Positions 18,060 through 27,124 of a stretch of DNA of 64,000 bases are shown piece after piece. The stretch is from Nocardia jinanensis. Lineage in GTDB: Bacteria > Actinomycetota > Actinomycetes > Mycobacteriales > Mycobacteriaceae. The first letter of the stretch is position 1; each line of letters begins with the position of its first letter. The position numbers and the translations under genes were made by a program. The stretch covers positions 1-64,000 of the forward strand of contig NZ_BMMH01000021.1 in NCBI RefSeq assembly GCF_014645735.1, given 5' to 3'. The notes beneath the pieces were generated by a model. The model was not told the DNA's origin, did not search any database, and saw nothing but the letters and a program-made list of their open reading frames with translations.

Positions 18060-18841
18060 GGCTTCACCGCGAGTGCCACGAGATCGAGACTGGTATCGAT
18101 GGTTTCGGGGGTCAGCGCGAAATCGTCGGTCGTGATCCCCGCTACGTCGGCGGTGAGTTCGGCGGGCCAGGGCTCGCCGGCCAGGGCGCGGTCGATCTGG
18201 GCATCGATGAACGAACCGCCGTGTTTGGCGTCGAGGGCCCGCAGGTTCGGACCGTGATGCACACCGGTCATCAGATCGACCCGGAACCCGGCCTCCTCGA
18301 GGAGTTCGGTCAGTTCGGCGGCGTTCAGTTCGCGGGTGTGGAAGGGATTGAGCGGAGTATCGCGACCGGGCGAGAAAGTGATGCGGTTCGGGGTGCTGAT
18401 GAGCAGTTCCCCGCCGGGGCGCAGCACCCGCAGGCATTCGCGCAGAAACTCTGCCTGATCCCAAAGGTGTTCGATCACTTGGAAATTGACCACCGCGTCC
18501 ACCGCGGCCTCCGGCAGGGGCAACGCGGCGAGATTGCCGCGGATCATATGTACGGCCGGGTAGCGGGTACGCACATGGACCGCGGCGCCGCGGTCGTAAT
18601 CCAGGCCCACGACCGCCTGCGCGACTCCGGCGATCATATTCGCGCCGTATCCTTCGCCCGACCCCGCTTCGAGAACGACCTTGTCCGCGCAGCGCGACAG
18701 CAGCCGGTCGTAGACGATCTCGTGCCGGCGGAACCAGTAGTTCTCCTCCGCGATACCCGGCACCGTCCGCTCACCGGTCAACGGCAGCGGCTCCAGTACG
18801 TCCTCGGTGGCCGGTGCGGCGGGAATCACAGCCTCGCTCAT
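18056..18841 (-). CDS. SAM-dependent methyltransferase (Rv3030-like)
   Basis: A 261-residue class I methyltransferase. The SAM motif is VLEAGSGEGYGANM (about residue 55), with DYDRGAAVHV at strand 2 and NFQVIEHLWD at motif III. Rv3030 is placed with the methylglucose polysaccharide genes and probably O-methylates the glucan or a precursor; that activity is inherited here from context. It is the first gene of the operon with the GH57 and glucosyltransferase genes, and is divergent from etfB, sharing a 195-bp promoter region with it. Confidence 0.88.
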   Translation of the reverse strand: MSEAVIPAAPATEDVLEPLPLTGERTVPGIAEENYWFRRHEIVYDRLLSRCADKVVLEAGSGEGYGANMIAGVAQAVVGLDYDRGAAVHVRTRYPAVHMIRGNLAALPLPEAAVDAVVNFQVIEHLWDQAEFLRECLRVLRPGGELLISTPNRITFSPGRDTPLNPFHTRELNAAELTELLEEAGFRVDLMTGVHHGPNLRALDAKHGGSFIDAQIDRALAGEPWPAELTADVAGITTDDFALTPETIDTSLDLVALAVKP

Positions 18842-18910
18842 TGCGACGAGGTTACTGGTACGGCCCGGTACGGGAGACGCCCGGTGGCCCCTCGAGACGG
18901 CCCGCAGCGT

Positions 18911-18930
18911 AAGTTACCCACGAGTAACTT
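18911..18930. promoter_or_regulatory. Inverted repeat, candidate operator between Rv3030-like gene and etfB
   Basis: AAGTTAC (18911-18917) and GTAACTT (18924-18930) form a perfect 7-bp dyad around a 6-bp spacer. It lies in the divergent promoter region and is followed by another GTAA-type half site near 18937. Dyads of this size suit a TetR-family repressor. The regulator is not identified. Confidence 0.45.
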
Positions 18931-19036
18931 AACGTAGGGTAATGTCTCGGCCTGAGCTACTCACATGGACGTACGGCCGCTGGAGATCGTGCGACCGCCA
19001 ATACAGGTAACCAGAACAGGAGGTCGACGAAGACCG

Positions 19037-19822
19037 ATGCCGAATATCGTCGTACTCATCAAGCAGGTGCCCGATACCTGGTCCGAGCGCAAGCTGACCG
19101 ACGGTGACTTCACCCTCGACCGTGAAGCCGCCGACGCGGTGCTCGACGAGATCAACGAGCGCGCCGTCGAGGAAGCCCTCCTTATCAAGGAGGCCCAGGG
19201 CGGTGAGGTCACCGTGCTGGCCGCCGGTCCGGACCGTGCCACCGAGGCCATCCGCAAGGCGCTGTCCATGGGCGCCGACAAGGCCATCCACATCAACGAC
19301 CCGGCCATCCACGGCTCCGACACGGTGCAGACCGCGTGGGTGCTGGCCGGTGCGCTGGGACAGGTCGAGGGTGTCGAACTCGTCATCGCCGGTAACGAGG
19401 CCACCGACGGACGCTCCGGCGCCGTCCCGGCCATCATCGCCGAGTACCTGGGCATCCCGCAGCTCACTCATCTGCGCAAGCTCACCGTCGACGGCGAGAA
19501 GATCACCGGCGAGCGGGAGACCGACGACGGCGTCTTCAAGCTGGAGGCCACGCTGCCGGCCATCGTGAGCGTCACCGAGAAGATCAACGAGCCGCGCTTC
19601 CCGTCCTTCAAGGGCATCATGGCCGCGAAGAAGAAGGAAGTGCAGACCTTCACCCTGGAAGACCTGGGTATCGACCCGTCGACCGTGGGTGTCGCGAACG
19701 CGGGCACCTCCGTCACCACGTCCACCCCGAAGCCGCCGCGCACCGCGGGCGAGAAGATCTCCGACGAGGGCGACGGCGGCACCAAGATCGCCCAGTACCT
19801 GGTCGGCCAGAAGATCATCTGA
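19037..19822 (+). CDS. etfB: Electron transfer flavoprotein beta subunit
   Basis: A 261-residue EtfB/FixA. MPNIVVLIKQVPDTW is the characteristic N-terminus, and the segment around VIAGNEATDGRSG contributes to nucleotide binding. With EtfA it carries electrons from acyl-CoA dehydrogenases to the ETF-quinone oxidoreductase. ATG 19037 lies 13 bp after AGGAGG. It is followed 37 bp later by etfA with its own AGGAG. Corresponds to M. tuberculosis fixA (Rv3029c). Confidence 0.96.
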   Translation: MPNIVVLIKQVPDTWSERKLTDGDFTLDREAADAVLDEINERAVEEALLIKEAQGGEVTVLAAGPDRATEAIRKALSMGADKAIHINDPAIHGSDTVQTAWVLAGALGQVEGVELVIAGNEATDGRSGAVPAIIAEYLGIPQLTHLRKLTVDGEKITGERETDDGVFKLEATLPAIVSVTEKINEPRFPSFKGIMAAKKKEVQTFTLEDLGIDPSTVGVANAGTSVTTSTPKPPRTAGEKISDEGDGGTKIAQYLVGQKII

Positions 19823-19859
19823 GAACCGCACCCGCAGCAACTTCTAGGAGAAGAGACAA

Positions 19860-20816
19860 ATGGCAGAAGTACTTGTGCTCGTCGAGCACGCCGAAGGTGC
19901 GGTCAAGAAGGTCAGCATCGAACTGCTGAGCGCTGCCGCCGCCCTGGGCGAACCGGCCGCCGTGGTGACCGGCCCGTCCGGCACCGGCGACAAACTGGCC
20001 GACGCGCTGGCCGCGGCCGGTGCCGCCAAGATCTACATCGCCGAATCCGATGATGTGGACGGCTACCTGGTCACCCCCAAGGTCGATATCCTGGCCGGTC
20101 TCGTCGAATCCGCGTCCCCGGCCGCCGTGCTGGTCGCCGCGACCGCGGAAGGCAAAGAGGTCTCCGGCCGGCTCGCCGCCCGTATCGGGTCGGGCCTGCT
20201 GGTCGACGTCATCGATGTGAAGGCCGACGGCACGGCCGTGCACAGCATCTTCGGTGGCGCGTTCACCGTCGACGCCAAGGCCACCGGCGATGTCCCGGTC
20301 ATCTCGGTCCGCCCGGGTTCGATCGAGGCCAAGCCCGCGGCCGGCGCCGGCGAGAAGGTCACCGTCGAGGTCCCCGCGCAGGAAGAGGGCGTCGTCAAGA
20401 TCACCAGCCGGGAGCCCGTCGTGGCCGGTGACCGTCCGGAGCTCACCGAGGCGAATATCGTCGTCTCCGGTGGTCGCGGTGTCGGTTCGGCCGACAACTT
20501 CTCCGTGGTCGAGGCTCTCGCCGATTCGCTCGGCGCGGCCGTCGGTGCTTCCCGCGCCGCGGTCGACTCGGGGTACTACCCGGGGCAGTTCCAGGTGGGT
20601 CAGACCGGTAAGACGGTCTCCCCGCAGCTGTACGTCGCCCTGGGTATCTCCGGCGCCATCCAGCACCGGGCCGGTATGCAGACGTCCAAGACCATCATCG
20701 CGGTCAACAAGGACGAGGAAGCCCCGATCTTCGAGATCGCCGATTACGGCATCGTGGGCGACCTGTTCAATGTCGCCCCGCAGCTGACCGAAGAGGTCAA
20801 GAAGCACAAGGGCTGA
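19860..20816 (+). CDS. etfA: Electron transfer flavoprotein alpha subunit
   Basis: A 318-residue EtfA/FixB. The C-terminal FAD-binding domain shows VVSGGRGVGSADNF, a PGQFQVGQTGKTV loop and ALGISGAIQHRAGM, the standard ETF-alpha signature, followed by the AVNKDEEAPIF motif. It forms the FAD-holding heterodimer with EtfB. A strong hairpin terminator follows at 20848. Corresponds to M. tuberculosis fixB (Rv3028c). Confidence 0.97.
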   Translation: MAEVLVLVEHAEGAVKKVSIELLSAAAALGEPAAVVTGPSGTGDKLADALAAAGAAKIYIAESDDVDGYLVTPKVDILAGLVESASPAAVLVAATAEGKEVSGRLAARIGSGLLVDVIDVKADGTAVHSIFGGAFTVDAKATGDVPVISVRPGSIEAKPAAGAGEKVTVEVPAQEEGVVKITSREPVVAGDRPELTEANIVVSGGRGVGSADNFSVVEALADSLGAAVGASRAAVDSGYYPGQFQVGQTGKTVSPQLYVALGISGAIQHRAGMQTSKTIIAVNKDEEAPIFEIADYGIVGDLFNVAPQLTEEVKKHKG

Positions 20817-20847
20817 CCACCCGCGGCATCGGCCGCGAACAGATCAC

Positions 20848-20890
20848 AGCTGTGCCCGGCCGGTTCACCGGCCGGGCACAGCTCTTTCGG
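20848..20890 (+). terminator. Hairpin terminator after etfBA
   Basis: AGCTGTGCCCGGCCGG (20848-20863) pairs perfectly over 16 bp with 20868-20883 around a TTCA loop. It is followed by CTTTC and no long T run. It also sits about 130 bp beyond the MFS stop on the other strand, so it could serve both directions. Confidence 0.8.
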
Positions 20891-21016
20891 ACGCATCCCG
20901 AAACGGCAGTTACGCCGCCCGTTCGTCACAGTTCATCCGGGGGCCGATCGTCTGTGCGGCCGGGGACCGATTCTTGTCTCCGAGCGATTCTTGTTTCCGA
21001 GCGAGCGGTGTGTCCG

Positions 21017-22198
21017 TCACCGGCGCGCGGAATCGGGCGGGGGTAACAGGAGAGCGAGCGCGGCCGCCGCGGCGGGGACCACACAGAGCGCGGTCAACGC
21101 GGCCTCCGGGCCGTGCCGGTCGGCGAGGCCGCCGAGGACGGGCATGAACAGCCCGCCCGCGCTCACCGCGATACCGAGGGTTACGCCGGCGGCGGTACCG
21201 GGCCGCGTCGGCAGATAGTCCTGTCCCAGTTTGACCAGCACCGCGAACGGCATATTGACAGCCACCCCGGCCACGGCCACCAGCGCCACCGCCAGCCGGG
21301 GATCGGCGCTGAGCCGCAGCGCGACCAGGACCGGGACCGCGACGAGGCCACCGAACTGGATGGTCGCCCGCATTCCGATCCGATCCGCGATACGTCCGCC
21401 GGCCAGCGTGCCGGCAACGCCACCGACCAGGAACGCGGTAAGTGCTACCCCGCCCATCACGCCGCCGGCGCCCAGATACCCGATCCAGTACAGGGCGATG
21501 AAGGTGTTCATCCCGAGGAATACGACCGACCGGATGATCGCGACCACGGTCAGCAGGAGGAAAGGCCCCCACCGGTCCCGGCCCACCGCCGCGATCGCGG
21601 CCGGCGGGTGGGAGCCGAGCCGTGACTGGTGCCGCCACAGGACGAAAGCCATGAGTACCGCCGGTGGGATGAAGAGCGCGGTGGCGCCGACACCCAGCGT
21701 GGCGAGCAGTGGAGTGGCGAGGGCGGGTGCGAGGAAGAAACCGACGCTTCCACCGGCCGCGAACAGGCTCATGGCGACGGTGCTGTCGCCGGCGGCGACG
21801 CGGGCATCCCGCCCGGCCGCGGGATGGAAGGCGGCGATACCGATTCCGGAGAGCAGGATCAGCGACCATACGATCGGATAGGCCGGTGCCGGGCCCGCCA
21901 GTCCTGCTCCGGCCCCGGCCACCAGTAACCCGGCGGGCGCCATCCACCGCAGCGGCCTGCGGTCCACCAGTACCCCGAGCAGTGGCTGGGGTAGTGAACT
22001 CCCCAGCGCGGCGGCCAGGGCGAGACCGGACGCGGCGACATAGCTGTAGCCGCGCTCCAGGACGAAGAACGGGATGCTCGCTGGTACCAGACCCTGATAG
22101 AAGTCGTCCACCGCGTGCGCGAAGAACCACTGGCGCATACGATTCCAAATTCTCGCCGGATTCGCGGCCGCGGTGGCGGCGGTCGTCGGGGTGTCCAC
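21017..22198 (-). CDS. MFS transporter, fosmidomycin-resistance-like
   Basis: A 393-residue inner-membrane protein with about 12 hydrophobic segments. The N-terminal HAVDDFYQGLVPASIPFFVL and GIGIAAFHPAAGRDAR are typical of the Fsr (fosmidomycin resistance) branch of the major facilitator superfamily, probably a drug or small-molecule exporter. GTG 22198 is preferred to the longer frame because AGGAGG lies 7 bp before it. It is divergent from an AraC-type regulator 79 bp away, which is the likely controller. Confidence 0.85.
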   Translation of the reverse strand: MDTPTTAATAAANPARIWNRMRQWFFAHAVDDFYQGLVPASIPFFVLERGYSYVAASGLALAAALGSSLPQPLLGVLVDRRPLRWMAPAGLLVAGAGAGLAGPAPAYPIVWSLILLSGIGIAAFHPAAGRDARVAAGDSTVAMSLFAAGGSVGFFLAPALATPLLATLGVGATALFIPPAVLMAFVLWRHQSRLGSHPPAAIAAVGRDRWGPFLLLTVVAIIRSVVFLGMNTFIALYWIGYLGAGGVMGGVALTAFLVGGVAGTLAGGRIADRIGMRATIQFGGLVAVPVLVALRLSADPRLAVALVAVAGVAVNMPFAVLVKLGQDYLPTRPGTAAGVTLGIAVSAGGLFMPVLGGLADRHGPEAALTALCVVPAAAAALALLLPPPDSARR

Positions 22199-22277
22199 AG
22201 CCGGTCCTCCTGATGGTCGGTCGACGATCAGCGTAGGAAGCGGCCGGGTGCGACTTCTTCCGATAAAATGCCAAGTT

Positions 22278-23126
22278 ATGTCGATAACCCGCCAAACCAT
22301 GCCCGCGCCGACCAGGGTGCGGGATCTGCCGGGTGGATCGCATATCGAGCTGCACCGGCATCCCGAGCATCAATTGATCTATTGCAGCGGCGGTGCGGCC
22401 CAGGTGCGTACCGAGGCCGGTACCTGGATCGCACCGCAGGATCGAGCGATCTGGATTCCCGCGAGGCACTGGCATGAGCACCACTTCTTCGGCCCGACCC
22501 GATTCCACTGCATCGCGTTCCCGCTCGGGCAGTGGGCGGATCGGGTGACGCCGGAGGTGCTCGCGACTTCCGCGCTGGTCCGCGAACTGATCATCACCTG
22601 TTCCGCGCCGGGCGAATTGCCGGAGCGCGAACTCGGCCGGTTGCGGCAGGTTCTGCTGGATCAGCTGGACCGGATGCCCCGCCAGCACCTGCCACTGCCG
22701 GTCGCCATCGACGAACGCCTCCGTGAAGCATGTGCCCTGGTCGAACGCGATCTCGAGAGCACCCGGACGCTGGCCGAACTGGGCCGGCGGGTGGGAGCCG
22801 GGGAACGCACCCTCACCCGGTTGTTCCGCACCGAGTTCGCGATGACCTACCCGCAATGGCGGACCCACCTGCGTCTGCACCGGGCGGTGCGATTGCTCGC
22901 CGAGGGGTATTCGGTGACCACGGTCGCCGGTCGCTGCGGCTGGGCCTCGCCCAGCGCCTTCATCGACGTCTACCGGCATGCCTTCGGGTGCACCCCCGGT
23001 AGTTCACGTCGTGGGGTGATCCCGGAGTCGCGCAGAGGCGGCGAGGCCGTGTCGTCGGCCCGCGCGCGCTCCGCCGGGCGTGGCAGTGGAAACGCCAGCG
23101 TTTCTTATTCGGTCTATTCCAAATAG
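22278..23126 (+). CDS. AraC family transcriptional regulator
   Basis: A 282-residue regulator with an N-terminal cupin sensor (HIELHRHPEHQLIYCSGGAAQV) and a C-terminal double HTH of AraC type (LAELGRRVGAGERTLTRLFR and VTTVAGRCGWASPSAFIDVYR). The layout resembles NimR-type activators, which sit divergent to MFS pumps. The shared 79-bp spacer with the MFS gene supports direct control of it. The last 30 or so residues are low-complexity Arg/Ser and beyond the conserved domain. The stop overlaps a short dyad CTATTCCAAATAG at 23113-23125. Confidence 0.88.
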   Translation: MSITRQTMPAPTRVRDLPGGSHIELHRHPEHQLIYCSGGAAQVRTEAGTWIAPQDRAIWIPARHWHEHHFFGPTRFHCIAFPLGQWADRVTPEVLATSALVRELIITCSAPGELPERELGRLRQVLLDQLDRMPRQHLPLPVAIDERLREACALVERDLESTRTLAELGRRVGAGERTLTRLFRTEFAMTYPQWRTHLRLHRAVRLLAEGYSVTTVAGRCGWASPSAFIDVYRHAFGCTPGSSRRGVIPESRRGGEAVSSARARSAGRGSGNASVSYSVYSK

Positions 23127-23312
23127 TCTGTGGTGGAGCGTTTTCCGTATCGATATCCATTCCGGTAACCGCTGACTCGAACGAGAGAATTGGCTATGCT
23201 GTGCGCGTCGATCGTCGACGGCATCGGCATTACTGCGTGGTGATCGGCGCTCGGGGGCGCCGATTTCCGATAATTCAAGATCGGCCGCCTCGGCGGTGAG
23301 AAAAGGGGAGCT

Positions 23313-23879
23313 GTGCACGGCCGTAGGGGGTTCGGTCCATTGCCGGACAGCCGAGTCGTATCGACAGTGTTCGCGCGGGTCACCGGATCCGGTCGCGTGG
23401 GTGGCACCGATTTCGGCTGCCCGTTGCTCACCTCCGCCGCGGGCCTGGTGGATGCGCATCGGCGCTTGGCGGTGGCGCGGCCCAGCTGGGATGACGTGGT
23501 GATGACCTGGGTGCCGGGTGCGGCCGGCCCGGAGCTACCGGAAATGGATCCGGCCGATGATCCCTTCACCGGCAGTTGGGAGGACGCGCAACGGCATATT
23601 CTCGCGATAGATCTGGAGGCCCACCGTGTTCTCGGTGAGCCCGGTGCCGGTGCGGTGGAGCATCACGAGGGCCTGGGCGCGATATTCGGCCGTATGGCAC
23701 ATCTGTACACGATTTCCTTCGATCGGTTCGTATTGGACGGACCACTTGCGCCGAATCGCCGGCAATTGGCCCGCGCGTATTTTTCCTACGAGACCCTCGC
23801 GGGTGAACTGGTCTGCGGGAAAAAGTGTCTGCCACCGTTGTTCGGCCGCCCGGTCGCCGACGACATCGGTGACGAATGA
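23313..23879 (+). CDS. Hypothetical protein
   Basis: A 188-residue frame from GTG 23313 just after AAAAGGGGAG (short spacing). The product has a coherent middle (MTWVPGAAGPELPEMD, WEDAQRHILAIDLEAHRVLG) and two C-terminal cysteines (LVCGKKCLPP). There is no signal peptide or membrane helix. It reads into the same-strand SDR gene 151 bp later and may be co-transcribed. No family recognised. An internal GTG could be the true start, since the first 40 residues look less protein-like. Confidence 0.5.
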   Translation: MHGRRGFGPLPDSRVVSTVFARVTGSGRVGGTDFGCPLLTSAAGLVDAHRRLAVARPSWDDVVMTWVPGAAGPELPEMDPADDPFTGSWEDAQRHILAIDLEAHRVLGEPGAGAVEHHEGLGAIFGRMAHLYTISFDRFVLDGPLAPNRRQLARAYFSYETLAGELVCGKKCLPPLFGRPVADDIGDE

Positions 23880-24030
23880 CCCTCTATCGGACGGTATTTC
23901 CGGGATTCCGGGGGCCCTACCCACGAGCTACCGCGATATCAGACCGTGGACCGATGCGGCTGCCGACGGCGCCGGTGACGATGGTAAAGGTCGTCCGCCA
24001 CCGGGGTGGACCAGGCGGAGTGGAGTTTTC

Positions 24031-24876
24031 ATGGAATTGGAGTCCGGGCAGGTAGCTGTCGTTACCGGTGCCGCGAATGGGATCGGCCGGGCCGTGGCCG
24101 CCGCGCTGGTAGCGCGGGGGCTGCGGGTCGCGGTGGCCGATGTGGAGACCGATGCCCTGGTGCGGACCGCCGCCGAACTCGGCGATCAGGTGATCGCCGT
24201 GCCCACCGACGTCGCCGATATCGATCAGGTGCGTGCGCTCGCGGACCGGACAATCGCCGCGTTCGGCCGGGTGGACCTGGTCGTCAACAACGCGGGTGTG
24301 GGCGCGGGTGGGCCGAGCTGGGATATCGCTCCGGCGGATTGGGACCGGGTCTGGTCGGTGAACGTGGGTGGTGTGGTCAACGGTATCCACGTGTTCACCC
24401 CGCATCTGATCGCCGCCGGAAGTGGGCATATCGTCAACACCGCCTCGCTGGCCGGACTGACCGTCGGTCTGTTCGGTGCGCCGTACGCCGCGAGCAAGAG
24501 CGCCATCATCTCCCTCTCGGAATCGCTGCGGGGCGAACTGGAGATCATCGCGCCGAATATCGGTGTGACCGTGGTGTGTCCGGGGCCGGTCGATACCCGC
24601 ATGTTCCGCGGACTCACCGAAATGGCCGGGCCGCCCGAGGGTGGAGCGTCCGCGTCGGAAGCGATGTCCCCGGAGGTCGTGGCCGCACTCGCGCCGATGA
24701 TGGAGGCGGTCGCCGAGATGGCGAAGGAGATATTGCCGACCGCGCAGGCCGCGGAGATCATCCTCGCCGCAGTGGAGGCCGGAAAGCTCTACGAGACAAC
24801 ACATCCGCTGATGTCACTCGCGGCGCGGGAGCGGATCGACACCATTATGGAATCATTCGGCGCGCCCACCGGATAG
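24031..24876 (+). CDS. Short-chain dehydrogenase/reductase
   Basis: A 281-residue classical SDR. TGAANGIG (about residues 12-19) binds the cofactor, NNAGVG follows, the catalytic Ser is in VNTASLAG, and the YxxxK motif is YAASK. PGPVDTRMF is typical of the family. The Asp after strand 2 (ADVETD) suggests NAD(H) preference. ATG 24031 is the first in-frame start next to the conserved fold. It is followed after 41 bp by a small hypothetical gene. The substrate is unknown; many actinobacterial members act on steroid or alcohol substrates (inference). Confidence 0.9.
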   Translation: MELESGQVAVVTGAANGIGRAVAAALVARGLRVAVADVETDALVRTAAELGDQVIAVPTDVADIDQVRALADRTIAAFGRVDLVVNNAGVGAGGPSWDIAPADWDRVWSVNVGGVVNGIHVFTPHLIAAGSGHIVNTASLAGLTVGLFGAPYAASKSAIISLSESLRGELEIIAPNIGVTVVCPGPVDTRMFRGLTEMAGPPEGGASASEAMSPEVVAALAPMMEAVAEMAKEILPTAQAAEIILAAVEAGKLYETTHPLMSLAARERIDTIMESFGAPTG

Positions 24877-24917
24877 GTGGATGGCATGGTGCGCATTCCT
24901 CGAATCGGGGCGGCGAT

Positions 24918-25241
24918 ATGACACAGCCCGAAGCCCTTGCCCGGCCGTACTGGCGGAGCACCGGCAATCCGCGATTCCCATTGGCCGCCGAAGTGGCGGG
25001 GAGCTGGTGGGTGGTGCGCGCCAACCCTTTCCCCGACCACTGTATGTGGACACTGTTCGTCGACGGGGTCGTCCGCTACGACATCGAGCGGGTGCCGCCC
25101 AGTTGGGGACGGCTCGCCCCGTGGTCGGCACCGCCGCTGGATTCCGCTACCGCGGAATCGGTACTCGCCCCGGTGCGGCAGCTGGGTGTCTACGGCAGCG
25201 AGGTCGGTCGGCCCTGTGACGATCCGTTCTGCTGCGGTTGA
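24918..25241 (+). CDS. Small hypothetical protein
   Basis: A 107-residue protein from ATG 24918. It contains a Trp-rich centre (GSWWVVRANPFPDHCMWTLF) and ends in the cysteine cluster CDDPFCCG, which could bind metal. It resembles uncharacterised actinobacterial proteins of similar length, but I cannot name a family. It lies 41 bp after the SDR gene. A strong hairpin begins at its stop codon. Confidence 0.6.
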   Translation: MTQPEALARPYWRSTGNPRFPLAAEVAGSWWVVRANPFPDHCMWTLFVDGVVRYDIERVPPSWGRLAPWSAPPLDSATAESVLAPVRQLGVYGSEVGRPCDDPFCCG

Positions 25242-25275
25242 ACCGCACCCGGTTCTCAGGAACCGGGTGCGGTTC
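25240..25275 (+). terminator. Perfect hairpin at the end of the SDR operon
   Basis: GAACCGCACCCGGTTC (25240-25255) pairs over 16 bp with GAACCGGGTGCGGTTC (25260-25275) around TCAG. The stem begins inside the TGA of the preceding gene. There is no T run after it. Confidence 0.7.
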
Positions 25276-25393
25276 CCAGCAGACTCCCAGCTGTGCCCCC
25301 AGCCGGCGCACAGCGAGCCGGACTAACGTCGCGGTTGTCGGAGAGTCGGTCGGATCGGTCGACGAGAAGTGCGGTGCGACAAGGAGTTACACA

Positions 25394-25690
25394 GTGAAAC
25401 TGAAACCGGCGAGTAGAGCCCTCGCCGCCCTGGTGTGCGGGGCGGCGGTGGCGGGTGCGGCCGTCACGGGAACCGGCGTGGCCGGTGCCGATCCTGGGCC
25501 CGAGAAGAAGATTGTCATCAACGGCCAGGAGAGGCCCGATATCGACCGGGTGATCCTGCGTGCGGATATCGACCGGGATCTGCCGGGCTATCGGCTGCCG
25601 CCGGGGAGCCCCGGCGTGATCATCCTGAAGAGCGGTGAGGTCAAACCGGTGCCCGAGGGCGCCGTGCTCCGGCAGCGCCCCGGCCGGTGA
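25394..25690 (+). CDS. Small secreted protein, unknown
   Basis: A 98-residue protein from GTG 25394 after a clear AAGGAG (25381-25386). The N-terminus (MKLKPASRALAALVCGAAVA) is a Sec signal peptide, with probable cleavage at GVAGA/DPG near residue 33. The mature part has IVINGQERPDIDRVIL and ends in a Pro/Arg-rich tail, without cysteines. No family recognised. Alone between an SDR operon and a long empty spacer. Confidence 0.65.
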   Translation: MKLKPASRALAALVCGAAVAGAAVTGTGVAGADPGPEKKIVINGQERPDIDRVILRADIDRDLPGYRLPPGSPGVIILKSGEVKPVPEGAVLRQRPGR

Positions 25691-26155
25691 TCGCGCGGTG
25701 ACAGTCGCCCGTGTCGTTGTGTGACGGCACCACGAACCGACCCGAGCCGGATCCCTCGCCACTCGGGTCGCCGGTGGCCCGCCGTGCCGAACCGGCGAGG
25801 TCACTGAAGCCCCGTCGGCCATTGCCCGGCCGGCGGGGTAGCGCGGCCCGGTACGTCGGCAGAGCATTGTGAGGACTGCACTATCGGAACGGCTCGGCTC
25901 CGGCATGGGTGGCACCGAGAGGTGAAGCCTCGGTATCGGCGTCGGGCTCTCGGTCGTGGCCGTTGTTCGTGCGGCTCTGAACCTGGTCTCGGTGGCGGTG
26001 ATCGCCGGCATGCCGGTCTCGGGCAGGGCGTCGCCGGATATTCACCGATGAATCCGCCGCTCGCCGATTCGGGCCGCGGTCGCGGTGTTCACGACGGGAT
26101 CGTTTCGGGAATCGTCACAGAACCCGAGCCGACGCGTCGGCCTGCCCCAGTACTG
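25691..26155. other. Intergenic region without a supported gene
   Basis: No frame here has a plausible start, family similarity or consistent codon bias. The only structure noted is a GC-rich inverted pair, CCCCGTCGGCC and GGCCGGCGGGG, near 25808-25838, possibly a weak terminator for the secreted-protein gene. Confidence 0.6.
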
Positions 26156-27025
26156 CTAGGCGCAGTGCAGACCCTCGAGCAGTGAGTCGAGGATGGGTGT
26201 ACGGCGGGTGTCGGCACGAATGACCGCCGAAACGGGGATGCGGAGGCGGTGGTCGACCAGCGGGAGCGCGGCGATGCCCTCGGTGGAGCTGTTGGCGTAA
26301 AGGACCGTCCAGGCGTCGGGGTGGTTGATCAGCTCCATGGTCGCGGTGTGGTCCGGCGGTATGGGTGGGCCGAACGTGGGTCCGGTGGGGAGGTCGGCGA
26401 ACGCGGTCCGGATGACAGTGTGCAGGAGGAACTGCTCGGATTCCGGCGGAAGGAGCAGCGGGTAGGCACTGAGTTCGGCGAGGGTGACGTCGGTACGGCC
26501 GGCCAGCGGATGCGCGGGGGCGGTGGCGAGAGTGAGGTCCTCCACCCATAGTTGCTCGACCATCAGTCCGGCCTGCTGCACACTGCCGCGGATCAGCGCG
26601 AGATCGCAATCGCCGTCCGCGACGGCGGCGACCCGCTGACGGAAGGGTTTGATGACGAATTCGATCTCCGCGCCGGGGTGCGCGTCGCGCGCACCGGCGA
26701 TGGCCGAGAGCGATCGCGTGGCGAACGACATATTCGCCGCCAGCCGGATCCGCGGTCCGGTGGTACGGATGGAGGCGCGGATGGCCGATTCCAGACCTAG
26801 CATCTGCTTGGCCAGCGGTAGTAATCTTGTGCTCGCGTCGGTGGGGACGACCGATCGGGTCGAACGCTCGAAGAGTTGCACGCCCAGGTCGTGCTCGAGC
26901 CGGGCGATCTGATGGCTGATCGCCGACTGTGAGATAAAGCACCGGACGGCAGCCCGGCTGAAACTGAGCTCCTCGCACACCGCCACGAAGTACGTGAGCT
27001 GGCGTAGTTCCACCGCGATCTCCAT
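26156..27025 (-). CDS. LysR family transcriptional regulator
   Basis: A 289-residue LysR-type protein: N-terminal winged HTH (LRQLTYFVAVCEELSFSRAA then ISQSAISHQIARLEHDLG) and a C-terminal periplasmic-binding-like effector domain. The start at 27025 gives the usual MEL-type opening. It is divergent from the NDH-2 gene across about 100 bp of AT-rich sequence with T-N11-A-type dyads (for example around 27042-27060), so it may control that dehydrogenase and itself. The effector is not predictable. Confidence 0.92.
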   Translation of the reverse strand: MEIAVELRQLTYFVAVCEELSFSRAAVRCFISQSAISHQIARLEHDLGVQLFERSTRSVVPTDASTRLLPLAKQMLGLESAIRASIRTTGPRIRLAANMSFATRSLSAIAGARDAHPGAEIEFVIKPFRQRVAAVADGDCDLALIRGSVQQAGLMVEQLWVEDLTLATAPAHPLAGRTDVTLAELSAYPLLLPPESEQFLLHTVIRTAFADLPTGPTFGPPIPPDHTATMELINHPDAWTVLYANSSTEGIAALPLVDHRLRIPVSAVIRADTRRTPILDSLLEGLHCA

Positions 27026-27124
27026 TCATGATCAGAACAGATAAGAGTCATCTCAATTATGCGCCCTGAACCCTGAAATATCTTCCTTATGGATGACGGT
27101 TCCTAATGAGTGAAGGAGGCTGTC

